Origin: Catonia carolina | Lineage: Eukaryota; Arthropoda; Insecta; Hemiptera; Achilidae | Assembly: GCA_035578175.1 (NCBI GenBank) | Contig: JAQMRL010000001.1 | Span: forward strand, 49,189,553 to 49,253,552 | Direction: 5' to 3' | DNA length: 64,000 bases | Shown here: piece after piece, positions 11,906 to 23,075 of the stretch | How positions within the stretch are numbered: the stretch's first letter is position 1 | Layout: each line of letters opens with the position of its first letter | Made by a program: the position numbers and the translations under genes | Notes under the pieces: model-generated | What the model was told of the DNA's origin: nothing | Database searches by the model: none | What the model saw: the letters and a program-made list of their open reading frames with translations, nothing else

Positions 11906-13164
11906 CTAAATTACATAAAGTGAGATAAATCTCTAAGAATTGAATTAATTAAAAGAAATACCTCTTTTTAATTTACGCTATATTTACGTCAGATGTATCT
12001 TTATTTCATAATAAAGAATGAAGTATGTTTGTAAACATATTTACAAACGAAATTCAGCTCTGGGGAACTGCTAGGAATTCAAACACAAAAGTATTTGAGC
12101 GTTTCCATACGAAAACCATCAAAAAACGTTTTAGAGTTTTTTGACACGTCAATAATAGTTTTATGTCTATGCTGTCATAACAGGGAAACAGGAAATATCA
12201 ATTTTCAATGAAAAATATCATATTAATCAACCAAGGCTTTATGGCCATCCAAATCACTTGGCTTTAAACTTTTTATACAATAATACCATTATTTTTAATA
12301 GACTCAATCAACATAAACGTACTTGATCTCCCGTGCAGATTTTTGTAAGATCGTGACAGGCTTGTAGCGGGGGAGGGAGTCTAGGGGCTTCAGCCCCCCA
12401 AACGAAAATTCAAATTTCATACCAGACTAATATACCGCGGATCCCTGGCTTGACTCTCCAAATTCAGCCTCCTCGAACCAAGATGACTAAGTCCCTGCTG
12501 TGGAGTAACATAAAGAGTGGATGGGATTAATTTTATATTTCAAAATCAACAATCTGTATAAATTATATAAGCTGTATTTTGTAATTCAAGCATTCTGCAT
12601 ATGAGATTTTCAACTTTCAACAAACTCTAATAACTTAATTAGGCCTACTTATTGTTGTAAATTTAAAAAAAACGATTGTGATGTTGCAGTTTGGTAATTA
12701 AAAAAAAAAAAAATGGCGTTTGATTTACGAAAAAAACTGTAAGAGAAGAACCCGAGACTTTTAAATTTAGCTGCCATACAACTGTGCAACCGTGCCGAAA
12801 AATTTTCACAACTTCAACGTTATAATAAAATTAGAAAAATAGAAAGTTATATTATGCAGCAGTATTAATGTGAAAACTAAATATTTATCAATATTTTTCA
12901 ATAACACATTTCAGAAGTTCTATTTATTATTTAACTGCGTGTATATTTTGGATGGTAGGGTTGATTTTGTAAAAAAAATATCTTTCAGTTGTTATTTTTT
13001 GTTTGCGCTTAACGAGTGTTTAAATAAATATTCAGTTAGTACATACTAATTTCGTATTCAAATAATATTTAAAAATTTCACATGATTATGTTCAGTGATA
13101 TACTTTATGAACAATTTTATTTGGACATATTTACAAAGGTAAAGTATCGTTCGACTATACGTAC
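11906..13164. other. no gene seen
   Basis: Contains a G-rich word at 12366-12400 (GCGGGGGAGGGAGTCTAGGG) next to CAGCCCCCC and a poly-A run of 13 at 12702-12714; probably old repeat pieces. Confidence 0.4.
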
Positions 13165-13369
13165 CTGTGTTGCAGGGATGAAATATGTTCAGGCAGCTAC
13201 GCCCCTCTTAGGTCATACGCGGGCGTGACGTCACATGATAATAACAAAGACGCCCACTTGGAGCGCTATGGAGCGACGCTTAGTTCGCCCAGAGCGTCCG
13301 TGGTTGAACGACGGTGCTCGGTTACCGCCCGTCTCTGCGGATTTATTCTACGTAAATGAAGTAACGGCC
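13165..13369 (-). promoter_or_regulatory. CpG-rich patch with a CRE-type site and splice-like borders
   Basis: Between 13190 and 13345 the base composition departs sharply from the surroundings, with about twenty CpG dinucleotides in roughly 155 bases. It contains a perfect CRE palindrome TGACGTCA at 13226-13233. On the minus strand the patch ends in a good splice donor, CACAG|GTACGT (exon end at 13165), and is preceded by an acceptor-like TTTTTTTGATAATAG ending at 13370. It could be a promoter with a non-coding first exon, an internal or terminal exon, or a G+C-rich repeat. Only one copy is present in this window. Evidence for a promoter is circumstantial. Confidence 0.35.
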
Positions 13370-14877
13370 CTATTATCAAAAAAATAATTTGTTTCTTATT
13401 TCAATAACTATGAAAATGTGAAATAAAAGAAACAAGTAAATATTGTGTAAAAATAAATATGCGAAAACTTGTGTTAAAACACTTTTAAAATACAAGAAAA
13501 TTAGTTTAAAGTTACCACGGGTAATCAAGCAAACATTTTCCCGTGTTGTGTTGTGATATTTGAAAATATAAGAAACCTTCAATTGAAGTAAGTTGATAAA
13601 TTCTTCGAAACTTCAAAAAATGTATTATTGCAAAGATTATTTTTTAAAAATCTTTCTTTTCTGCACTCTTCTATAAAATACTCTAATATCATATCTAGTA
13701 GTTTTTCCTTAATTTAATTAAAAAAACTTTAAAAATAATTTTCACCTAGTTCGTTATTTTCCCACTATGACATATTTATTTTCATGGGAGGATAAAATAT
13801 GTTACAGCACCAAACTAAACAGAAATTTCGTTTTGGGACACATATTTAGTAAACAAATATAAGTTCTTAAAATCATATCTTTCTTCATATTAATATTTAT
13901 AAAACTAAAACCCTCATTTATTACAATTTACTTTTAATTTAAATTTTTAATCAATTATACTACGTTGGAAAAATTTTCAACGTTTTGTGTCCCCTTATTT
14001 AGCACAAAACAAGACAGCAGAGTGAGCTATTCTACCGAGTTGAGGGTAAAATTATATTTACCACACGCAAATTAGAATTTAAAATATTTAGTGTATATCA
14101 GTAATAATTTACTTTTGGATATTATAATTTAAATAATCGGCTATATAAATAAAAGTTAACAAAGTATTTATTCAATTTTGATAGATTATAAAAAGGTGTA
14201 ATTTAAAATAAACCGAAGTTACTTTTTTTAGATTATAGTTTTATGTTTAATAATATTTAGACGTAAATAAGTTCAGAGTTATGGGCGATTGCAACCCGAA
14301 TTTCGGATTAACATACATAGAAGTTTTTAAAAGAATTAACGGATGAAAGTTAGAATTATGTAGTATTGGTTTTAAAAATTCCGTTGAACATTGTAACTTG
14401 ATAAGAAATTAATTTCATAGAAATTTGAGTTAAATTTTAGTAATAATTATTAAAATTTCAAATAATATGCAGGTGTAAAAAGGAAACTCCCGATAAATAA
14501 CCTCGATTGAATACAGTCCGGTGTTACTTTTATTGTTCGCTGAAAACGTAACATAAAAAATATAGGTCAGACGAAATTATCAACATCAATTTCTTTTAAT
14601 TTCAGTAAAAATAGCGATACAGTTATTTAAGTACTTTTTAAATGTCGACATGGATTTTTGTATTAATAAAAATCTGGTTTCGTTTTGTTTTAATTTTTAT
14701 TTAAAACATGGAAATCTAACTGGTGCTTTTGTGTTACACATATTATTTTCTATATGAATTCAATAAGAGAAGGGATAATATAATTCCACTTTGATTAAAT
14801 TTTTTAAATTCAATCACAAAATTAAAAGAAAAACAAGTAGACTTGCATTATTTTGTTTAAATAAAATAATTATTTTT
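13370..14877. other. no gene seen
   Basis: A+T-rich; the minus-strand frame at 13376-13582 has biased, lysine/leucine-rich chance composition. Confidence 0.5.
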
Positions 14878-14949
14878 GTTCCAATCCGAAAACCAAAGAA
14901 AGAAAGTAATAAGGCCGATAATTACAGACCTAAGTCACTTAAAGCGAGA
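14878..14949 (+). pseudogene. LINE reverse-transcriptase scrap (finger motif)
   Basis: Twenty-four codons read VPIRKPKKES, then NKADNYRPKSLKAR. The pattern P-x-x-K-P-x-K ... NYRPISL is the conserved N-terminal finger motif of non-LTR reverse transcriptases. No flanking RT motif is readable, so this is a very short dead fragment. Confidence 0.6.
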
Positions 14950-15608
14950 CTATATGATGGTTTTAACTGAAAATTTCGAATTTCCGTTCTTTATGTTTTT
15001 CAATAGTTCAGACCGAGATCAACCACAAAAACATTAAATCACGTGAAAAAATTATTTTAATGAAAAAGTTTAATTTTTAGGAGGTTCACCCAAAAAAAAA
15101 AAATTATCGTGTCTTCAAGAACGAATATTTTTCATAATTTTATACAGCTCGTTTTAGAGCAAAGGGAATTTTAGTTTTTAAAAATATCTGCATTACTGTT
15201 TTTAATACTCATAGCTTTTGGTTCAGCTTTCCAACCAAATTTTGATAGGAAATTTACTTGTTTGTGTAAATTTTGTATTTGATTTGTGCCTTTTTGTGTT
15301 TTTGCCCGTTTCCGTTAACTTAGATTTTTAACATCTAGGTACATTTTTCTCGAAAACCATTAAAAATACCAGGCTGAAATTTTTATCAGTTATTTATCTT
15401 GTACATTCACATAATCCGGCACTTTTATGACTTCCTCAAAAGCTACAAAAAATATTAATATGTAAAATACCGTAAAAAAACTTTTAAATTTTGATGTTAT
15501 TCCTTATTCTGTTTTTAACTTTATGGTTTAACGGATTAAGTTGTGAAAATATCAGTAGCTCTAGCAACCCGACAACTACGAGTAAGTAAAGATTTCCCTA
15601 TCGCTTAC

Positions 15609-15670
15609 CAATCTTGTTAAAAATGTACCTAGTAAATTTAACATTGGCGCGATACAAAGTACAGTATCCC
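15609..15670 (-). CDS. possible small internal exon downstream of the signal-peptide exon
   Basis: On the minus strand a pyrimidine-rich acceptor (TTTTATTGTCTACATTTAAG) precedes 62 bases that end in a donor ATTG|GTAAGCG. If joined to the first exon at 17375-17511, whose last codon is split after two bases, the frame stays open for 20 codons (GYCTLYRANVKFTRYIFNKI) and leaves a phase-1 junction. The implied intron is about 1.7 kb. No protein family is recognised, and one such open, phase-compatible match is expected fairly often by chance in a region this size. Treat as a hypothesis. Confidence 0.18.
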
Positions 15671-17021
15671 CTTAAATGTAGACAATAAAATACAAAAATA
15701 ACTGGATTACAAACATCATTGTAAAATGTTCTAACTGGAACACTGTACTTAGACAATTTCACTTACCGGACACTTGCAAAGATAGCGTTAATGCCACACA
15801 CTACACAAAAAACTAATATTTATAAAAATTTTAAATATTAAAAGTCAATAAAACAAGTTAGTATAGAATTATGTAAGTTAATGTTATTGTAGGCTACTAT
15901 TTTTTTATGTAATGGGGTCATTAAAAACTAAAACCGTTGATGAGACAATAATAAAATATTGTAAAACTTAACTGCATTGAATTACAAATTAATTTTTGAA
16001 ATATATCTTTACTAATATTGAAAATATCTGAGAAAAATATTAAAAAATTAAATTTTCGAATCCATATTAAAATTGTATTACATTTAGCCATAATATTATT
16101 TTCTTATACTCGAATAATGGCACATATTTTAGTTTCGTACAGTTCACAGTATTATTGAAAGAATTGGCCGAGATGATAACATATTTTACTAATGACCTTC
16201 AAACACATATACATCTATACAAAAATTAATAAACATTTGTATATTTTTACAAAATAAAACAGATAATGACGTAAAGAAAAATATATCTATCAATGCTTAA
16301 TTGGAATGACCAAACTATTTTTTGTTGTAACTTATTCTTAACATAGATTAACAATAATTGAAAAATGTCACAATGTTAGTAAATAAATTATAAATATAAC
16401 TACTAAAAAAAATTATAAAAACCAATTAATCAATTTATAAAATTAATTATTTTATTTTTTGTAATAAATTATTACCACAGCTCCTTTGTTTTTCTTGGAT
16501 GTAATAGTTCTACTGATGTAAATGGTTTTTTTAATGAAATAGATCAATTTCATGTATAATTTTTGGAGCAAGGTGTTTTAATTTATAGATATATCTTGAC
16601 CAATTTTATTTTCATGTAAACCTAAATTTTTTTTGTCATTTTTGTTGTCAAAATTGGAAAATTTCTGTATTTTATTTATAAAGTACCCAACGTTTACATT
16701 GCACGTTTTCCATTTTTATAAAAAAGAATTGCCCGGTTATCCGGTTTTTTGTTTACGATTTAAATAACCGTATCCAATTAAGAAAAAGTTAATTATAATG
16801 TAAACAGCAATTATTGTGAATACAATAATTTTATTTTATACTGATTCTAAATTTATATAAATTAATAAAACGCAATTGAAACAATGTAACGACTTCTGTC
16901 TGTGAATAAAATTATTATATTGATTTATATATATATATATATATTGGAGTTCTATGTAACTATGCATACCATAACAAATAATAAAATTATTAGTTGGCCA
17001 TTAAAAGTTGTTCACTTCACT
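15671..17021. other. A+T-rich spacer with a TA microsatellite
   Basis: A (TA)n run lies at 16925-16945. No other support for a feature. Confidence 0.5.
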
Positions 17022-17095
17022 AACTGCATACCGTCTGCATTAGCAGCAATTGCAAAATAGTCAGACGTAAAAAAAAAATTAACTGCAAAACACAA
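17022..17095 (+). mobile_element. SINE tail T2 fragment
   Basis: CCGTCTGCATTAGCAGCAATTG followed by AATAGTCAGACGTAAAAAA matches the tails of the SINEs at 1908 (+) and 10539-10708 (-). The head is missing. Confidence 0.7.
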
Positions 17096-17374
17096 AATTA
17101 AAAATTTTATGCTTTTATTTTTACAGTGACAATTGGTTGATTAGTGTTTACCCTATCACATAACCTACTCACGTAGAATGCAAATTAAGAAAAACGATTT
17201 AATATTTTTCTTATAATTTGTTTTGTCTCTTTTGATTGTTGATTAGTGGATGCGTTGGGATAGTACGGCATACATTTTTTATAATATTTCCAAGAATTTT
17301 CTCAGCAACCTTCAAGTTTGTTATATCAACAAAACCTTTTCATAGCTAAAAAACAAACGATAGGTTAGACTTAC

Positions 17375-17511
17375 ACGGAAATCAACTCGGGAGCTAAATT
17401 CTCATCACTTGCCATGAAATCCACCACGACGAAGATTAAAACGATGTTAATTAGGAACATGGAATATTTTTTAATGGATCTATTGAAAATTTTCCTTTCC
17501 CTTAGCCCCAT
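17375..17511 (-). CDS. first coding exon of an unrecognised secreted or membrane protein
   Basis: On the minus strand an ATG at 17511-17509 in good context (AAG before, G after) opens 45 complete codons plus two bases. Residues 1-16 are basic (MGLRERKIFNRSIKKY), residues 17-33 form a hydrophobic core (SMFLINIVLIFVVVDFM), and a small-residue site at A34 is followed by an acidic SDENLAPELIS. This is the n-, h-, c-region layout of a cleavable signal peptide, or a signal anchor. The segment ends TCCGT|GTAAGT, a near-consensus splice donor with the intron at 17374, phase 2. An in-frame TAA lies 18 bases upstream of the ATG, fixing the start. Codon use is richer in G+C than surrounding DNA. The mature protein is not identifiable from 11 residues; downstream exons must lie to the left. 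It could still be chance, but four independent signals agree. Confidence 0.55.
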
Positions 17512-17526
17512 CTTAGTTGAGATTGG

Positions 17527-17582
17527 TTACATTATGAAAAATGTCTTTCCACCGTGGACCTGATGATGTAAAGTGTTTCCAT
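17527..17582 (-). promoter_or_regulatory. upstream ORF and start-stop element in the putative 5' leader
   Basis: A 16-codon upstream ORF begins at 17582 (METLYIIRSTVERHFS) and its TAA overlaps, as TAATG, an ATG immediately followed by TAA (17532-17527). The main ATG is 15 bases further on, in frame with the start-stop pair. If this is transcribed leader sequence, the arrangement would be expected to dampen translation and favour reinitiation. Depends on the exon call being right. Confidence 0.35.
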
Positions 17583-18288
17583 CTGTGCGGGTCGAGTTCT
17601 ACATGTTATGTAATAAGCTTTTTCTTTCTACCTATCCATCACTTTACTTCAACTTGCCGTCCAATATCAATTGAATTTGTTACATAAAATTTTAATTATT
17701 TAAAAATAAAATTAAGAGGAAATTTAATAAACTTAATAATTTATGCTAATTAAATCTACTTCTATCAGGAATTGGTTAGTGCTCTCCTGTAAGTAATTTA
17801 AATTCATTGTTTTTATAATTTATTATCTGTTTCACTAGCTGTATTCACAGTTGTAAAAAAGTAATAAAACGTTAATAAAAGAAAACATTTCAAAACCAAC
17901 AATGGGAATCAAACACATAACTTCGTTCTGCTCAGCAGTTAAGGGCTGAGCCACTGATCTCGCCTTTATGAGTTTTAATGTATAGATATAGGCCTATTTC
18001 ATTATTAAAATTTCGTTATGAACATAAAAATATAAAGAAAATCTCCTTCGGTGGATTTTATTTGAACAAGTAGATTTTATATTATTTATTTCAGAATATA
18101 TTAAAAGTTATTTTATTAAGCAGATATTTTTTAAAAGAATTACCACAGGTCTTTGTGAAATGAAAATTTCAGTTAGCTGAAGTAATGGATTCAGTGGATA
18201 AGAAAAACAGTCACAATAAAAACAGCTTGAATTCGCATTTGATAAACACTTTTCTACCTTAAAGAAGAATAATCAAAATAAATTTATA
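17583..18288. other. possible upstream leader or promoter region; nothing firm
   Basis: Lies 5' of the putative first exon on the minus strand. No TATA box or initiator can be chosen with confidence in this A+T-rich DNA. Confidence 0.3.
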
Positions 18289-19704
18289 CAGTCGACTCCG
18301 GTTATAAGAGCTTCGGTTATGAAGTAACTATGGCAATTAAATAAAAAAACTGTTGTGCCCGTCCAATTCCCAAAAAAGCACTATGTTAAATTAACCGATT
18401 ATGAAGTAACGTTTCTTGTTTATCAGTTTTATTAATTTATTAATGCGCACTAATTTAGTTTTAAGTTTTTATGAAACTATTTCAGTATTGTGATCACTCA
18501 AATCAGTAAATAAATGTCAACCGTATGTTTAAAAATAAAAACTTGTTGTAATTTAATGACTAATCATTGAAGTATAACTACATAGTGTAGGTATCTTTAA
18601 ATGAATTTAATCCTATCTTGTTTTAAATGAATTTTGCCATCAGATAAATTGTCACCGATCTACAACTATTTACCGGAAATTGTAATCACTTTTTCGTCAG
18701 TGAATCCGTGGAAAATAGTGTCGTATCATTTAGACATTAGTGCAATACAACGTCCATTTTAAAAGCTACTCATTACAGTATTTTTGTTTTTGTTTTTAAT
18801 CCCTAATGTGTGTACGTTGCAATCTGTTCAATTCAGAACAATAAGCAACCCCATGACCCAATGAGATGAGGATGATCTATATGACGTGTAAATGAGGTGT
18901 AGTCTTGTACAGACTCAGGCCGACCATTCCTGAGAGAGTATCGTTAATTGAACCCCAACCATCAAAGTACACCGGTAACCACTGTCTAGTATTCAAATCT
19001 GTATAAAAGTAACTACCTTTACTAGGATTTGAACCAGGATTTGAACCAGATTGAACTAGGATTTTTAATTTAGTTAAAAACTTATGTAGTACTTTTTTTA
19101 TAAAAGTGTTAAGTGTTGCGTCTGTAGTGATGTCCGATGCAAAAGAATTTATCGATGGGAAATTTAATTTCCAACGATAAATACACTTAATTTCGTAAGC
19201 GTCATCAAATCTTTGAGAGTAGAAATAAGAAGACTGATGTAAAAAAACGGTCAACTTAATTTATCCTACCGATAAGTCTACATGGCGTAACAAAAAACAT
19301 CAAAGCCGTAAACGATAGAATCAAAACACGAAACAAAAAAAAAAAGAAAAAAAGTAGAAAGCCAACCCACGATGACCTTAACAACGCACTTCTGAACTCT
19401 GAAATAAATGAAAATAACCAAAACTCACAGATTTTTTTGAAATATGTGTAGGTCTACGTACGTTTTTATGTTTAATTAATTAAAAAAATTTGTATACCTA
19501 TTTTAAGACAGATTATTTTGTTCACGTCCTGATTTAAGTATATTAAAATAATTAAAAGTATTATTAGAACTTAACACACGAAGTCACTTTTATTAAATTA
19601 CCAAAAGTTTACGTTTTTTCTGTGACGTCGGTAATTATGTAACATCACTTATAAAGTAAAAATACCGTTTTTTCCGGCAGTTACTTTTTAATCGGAGTCG
19701 ACTA
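18289..19704. mobile_element. pogo/Tigger-like DNA transposon remnant with TA target site
   Basis: The left end reads CAGTCGACTCCGGTTATAAG and the right end, inverted, TAGTCGACTCCGATTAAAAAG; both continue with GAAGTAACT- or AAGTAACT-like words. TA dinucleotides flank both ends (18287-18288 and 19705-19706), as expected for Tc1/mariner/pogo insertions. The CAGT-GACTCCG-TTATAA style of end is typical of pogo/Tigger elements. About 1.4 kb long, with no readable transposase, so it is non-autonomous or decayed. A type D SINE lies inside it in inverse orientation, showing that the transposon is older than that insertion. Confidence 0.72.
18793..19060 (-). mobile_element. SINE type D nested in the pogo-like element
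   Basis: Minus-strand copy starting near the B box (TCAAATCCTAGTAAAGGTAG) and running through GGTTACCGGTGTAC, TGATGGTTGGGGTTCA, GAATGGTCGGCCTGAGTC, CATCCTCATCTCATTGGG to a tail near ATTAGGGATTAAAAAC at 18793. It is 5' truncated at the head but has the fullest 3' tail in the window. The open frame 18877-19254 crosses this repeat and is not a gene. Confidence 0.83.
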
Positions 19705-20270
19705 TACATTGATTAAAGAATTATCTTTGTAGAAAAAATCTAATATAAGGTAAATATCATTCGAGTTGTAATTAACAAAAATAGAATCAATTTATTCATG
19801 TTTAACATTATAACATGGAAAACATAAGTTCGTATTTTTTAGTACTGCAGTAATTACTTTAATTGAGTTGGAGTATTGAACTAATTGTAGGGCCTATAAT
19901 AGTGTGTCTATGTTTCAAATAAAATGCAAGAATTGTAGATTATTTTTTCACTGAACGTCATGAAATTTTTCTACAAGTAATTGTTACGAAAAAATTAAAG
20001 TTAAAAAAATTACGAGAAAATTTCTTTCGTAAATTAAAAAATAAGTTTTTAGTTAGCTATTATACTGGTTCGTGAGGGAAATTGTTGCGTGCACATAATA
20101 CCCAATGTCGTTGTTTAAGAATTTTGCGAATGAAATTCTCTTAAGGTGTATACATTTGGTCTAGAATTTCATTTTCTTCATTATCATATCAATATTTAAC
20201 TGTGATTATATCACGCATCATTCAAGTAACAATTTAATTTACCTGTATCAACAACAACAGTTGTTGTTTA

Positions 20271-20654
20271 GGTTAACAGCCAAAAGGCTGGTTTGAAGCT
20301 CAAGAGGTTTTACTAAGTAAAAATGAGTAGTGAAGTGGTTTTCTATTTCCTTCTTCACTGAGTGGAAAGAATATACTTATCAGCATACCAGACCATACGA
20401 AAAGCATCTACTTTTCACCCTGCAAATAACACCTTCATTTTGTTCACTAAAGTACTTGGGTGTATAATGAAATTCATTATTCTCAGAGGAGATAACTCTG
20501 ACTAATGTCTTTTACAATTCTACCTCTTCTGTACTTAAATGCTTCAGTCATATAATTGGCTGACCATGTGATAAGAAATGGTACTAGTTTTTCTAGCCCT
20601 GGAACCAGCAGATTGAGTGCAACTAATTTAACACTAAACCTGCCCATTATGGGC
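20271..20654 (+). repeat. interspersed repeat R1, copy 2
   Basis: Full-length copy: starts GGTTAACAGCCAAAAGGCTG, contains GAGGTTTTACTAAGTAAA, CACTGAGTGGAAAG, ATACTTATCAGCATACC and TCAGAGGAGATAACTCTGAC, and ends CCTGCCCATTATGGGC. Diverged from the other copies by scattered substitutions. Confidence 0.85.
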
Positions 20655-20735
20655 GTTATCTATACAATATAATGGATAGGCTACCAAAGATAATTGAAAT
20701 ATTTCTAAACCACCAAAATACTATTTCGAATACTA

Positions 20736-22090
20736 CAGGGTGATTATAAATGAAATAGACAGTTTTGATAGCTTATAGAAAATTTATTTTTGAAAAGTTA
20801 AGGTTATTACTTACATGATTATATAGAAGAATTGCTTAAGTTTTTATTGAAAATATTTACAGATGTTCAATGTGTGCACAATTTGTAACACGACAGATAT
20901 CAACACGGTAGTCGAATTCTTCCCACACACGTTAAGCATATGACGGTCAACTGTGGCAAGAGCATTTGCGATACGTTGTTTTAGATCATCAATATCTACA
21001 GGAAGCGGTGGTAAAACAACGTTGTGTTTTACATAAACCCATAAGAAAAAGCCGTAGAGCGTTAAGTCTGGACTACGAGGTGGCCACGGCGTGAACACAA
21101 TGTTTTCCTCACTTGCACGCCCGATCCACCATCGTCTAGGAAGACGTTTATCAAGATAATTTCTGACCTGTAAGTGCCAGTGAGACTCCATCTTGTACAA
21201 AAATGAAGTTATCACTATCTTCCTGGAGTTGAGGCATTAACTATTCGTTTAACATGTCCAGATAAATTACTCCTGTTACTGACACTTCTTGAAAGAAGAA
21301 CGGCCCGTAAACCTTTTCACGAGATAATGCGCAAAGGTCGTTTACTTTAGGGAAATCACGTGTATGCTGTAAAGTTATTTTTGGGTTTTCTGTGCCTCAT
21401 ATTCTAACATTATGTCTATTAACTTTTCCGCTAATGTGAAAATTACATTCATTAGTGAAAATTAGGCGATTATAGAATGCGTTGTCATTTTCAACACAAT
21501 GTTGCATCTCCAGACAAAAATTTTTACGCACAACTTTATCACTGGAACTTAAACTTTGTACTAACTGCAATTTATAAGGTGTCATTTTCAAACGTTTTCG
21601 CAGAATTTTCCACACAGTCGGTTGAGAAATTTGCAATTCTAAACTTACTGATCTAGTTGATCTTCCTGGACTTCGTACATAAACATCACGAACACTATCA
21701 ATTTGTTCTTCTGAAACAAAAGGTCTTCCAGTACTCTTCCTTTTACACAGAGATTCACTGCTTTCAAAATGTTTATACCAGTCATAGATTGATTGCCTTG
21801 TTGGTGGTGGTTTACCTTATCTTGTTCTAAAATGACGTTGCAAAACCGTAAGCGAGTTTGTTTTGGCTAATTCAAGAACACAATAAGCTTTCTCTACTTG
21901 AGTAGCGGCCATTTTGCTAGACTGGTCGTTTTAACAGCAGTGAACAACAAAATGCTAGCAACAGTTGTACCAACATAAACTTTAAAAAATTTCCTATAAA
22001 CCTATATCATTTACTATATTCAAATATAGGCCTAACAGTTTGATGTTTAAGAAGCTATCGAAAATGTCTATTTCATTTATAATCACCCAA
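20736..22090. mobile_element. Tc1/mariner-superfamily transposon, near complete
   Basis: Terminal inverted repeats are visible at both ends: 24 identical bases, GGGTGATTATAAATGAAATA plus four more, at 20738-20761 and inverted at 22065-22088, continuing with imperfect homology to GATAGCTT. The left end is preceded by TA at 20734-20735; the right end has lost the last bases (CCCAA instead of CCCTG). The 1.35-kb element contains one decayed transposase gene on the minus strand. This size and layout are standard for the superfamily. Confidence 0.88.
20844..21912 (-). pseudogene. Tc1/mariner-type transposase, inactivated
   Basis: Reading starts MAATQVEKAYCVLELAKTNS at 21912. An N-terminal helix-turn-helix part follows (TRQSIYDWYKHFE, SLELQISQPTVWKILRKRL), then the catalytic DDE/D domain. 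The first catalytic box reads IFTNE where the family has F(S/T)DE, so the Asp is replaced by Asn. Next come SGKVNRHNVRI with the following Trp turned into TGA, a FVQDG box holding the second Asp, a frameshift just after it, then WPPRSPDLTLYGFFLW with the third Asp, ending near 20844. About 40 residues separate the last two Asp residues, longer than in classic mariner. There is also an early stop in the N-terminal domain and one after LDMLNE. At least three stops, one frameshift and a lost catalytic residue make it dead. The enzyme would cut and paste its own element in the nucleus. Confidence 0.9.
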
Positions 22091-22225
22091 AAATAAATTA
22101 AAAATAAATAAATTAAATTAATTTAAATTTTGTTTTTTTAATTAAATTTTTAAAATTTTTAAATTAAAAAATTTTTTTTTTTTAATTTTTAAAATTTTTT
22201 TAAAATTAAATTTGTGTATTTAAAA
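22089..22225. repeat. low-complexity A/T block
   Basis: About 135 bases made almost only of A and T, with repeated AAATTTTTAAA and AATTAAAT words, directly next to the damaged right end of the mariner-type element. Confidence 0.8.
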
Positions 22226-22824
22226 ATACACAAAAGCGCTTTAAACATTGGTGAGTTTTTACTATTACCGTATTCTGGTGGTTTAGACATTATTATTTCA
22301 ATTTTAAATAATAAATATGGCTGTTGATAATCTTGCATAGGATATTAATTGATAAAACAACCAAAGGTAATCTTTATTATCAAACTTAATGTTAATTTAT
22401 ATAGCATGGAACAATTAAAGGTTTATGGGAGTAAGGACGGTGACAATATATTTTTTTTTCAGAAATCAAAAAAAGTTTAAAAAAGTAATTATGGAATTGA
22501 AATTCAATTCATGTTTTTGCAACCTTGTCCATTCAATTAAACATTATTATTGTTCTTTGTTTTCATCACACAATAAATTTTTAATGATAACAATTCAGTT
22601 ATCTTAATTTACCATCCTTTTTCTGTTCTCGGACTGTTATTCATCACATAATTTTAATTAAAGCAGTAATGAAATGTTCATAAAACCTTTCTGATAAGTC
22701 AATTCATAATGTAGGCCCTAATTAAAAAGAGCCTATGATACATAGATAATAGTAAATTAAAAGGGGTTCAAATAAGGTGCGCAATAACCAAATAATACAT
22801 ACTAAGCTGATTCTCTACAACTGT
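22226..22824. other. no feature seen
   Basis: A+T-rich; the plus-strand frame at 22425-22607 has no recognisable content. Confidence 0.6.
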
Positions 22825-23075
22825 GACTGAATCAGATGAGGATGACATATATGAAATTTAAAAAAGGTGTAGTTTTATACAGACTCAGGCTGACCATTCC
22901 TGTGATTGTATCGTTAATTGAACTTCATCCATCAAAGTACAACGGAAACCACTGTCTAGTATTCAAATCCGTATAAACGTAACTATTATCTTTATTAAAA
23001 TTTTAATTACAGAACCTTTGTCTCCGTAGGCCTATATCAGCTGACCCGTGGCGATGACTTTCCTAACAACTAGTA
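22825..23075 (-). mobile_element. SINE type D, decayed
   Basis: Minus-strand words include GGTCAGCTGATATAGG in the head, GAGACAAAGGTTC, GGATTTGAATACTAGACAG, GTACTTTGATGGATGAAG, GAATGGTCAGCCTGAGTC and CATCCTCATCTGATTC. The B box is mutated away. Compared with 56953-57230 it covers most of the unit. Confidence 0.78.

Noticed and set aside
18877..19254. Minus-strand 125-residue gene
   Set aside because: Runs through a type D SINE inside a pogo-like element.
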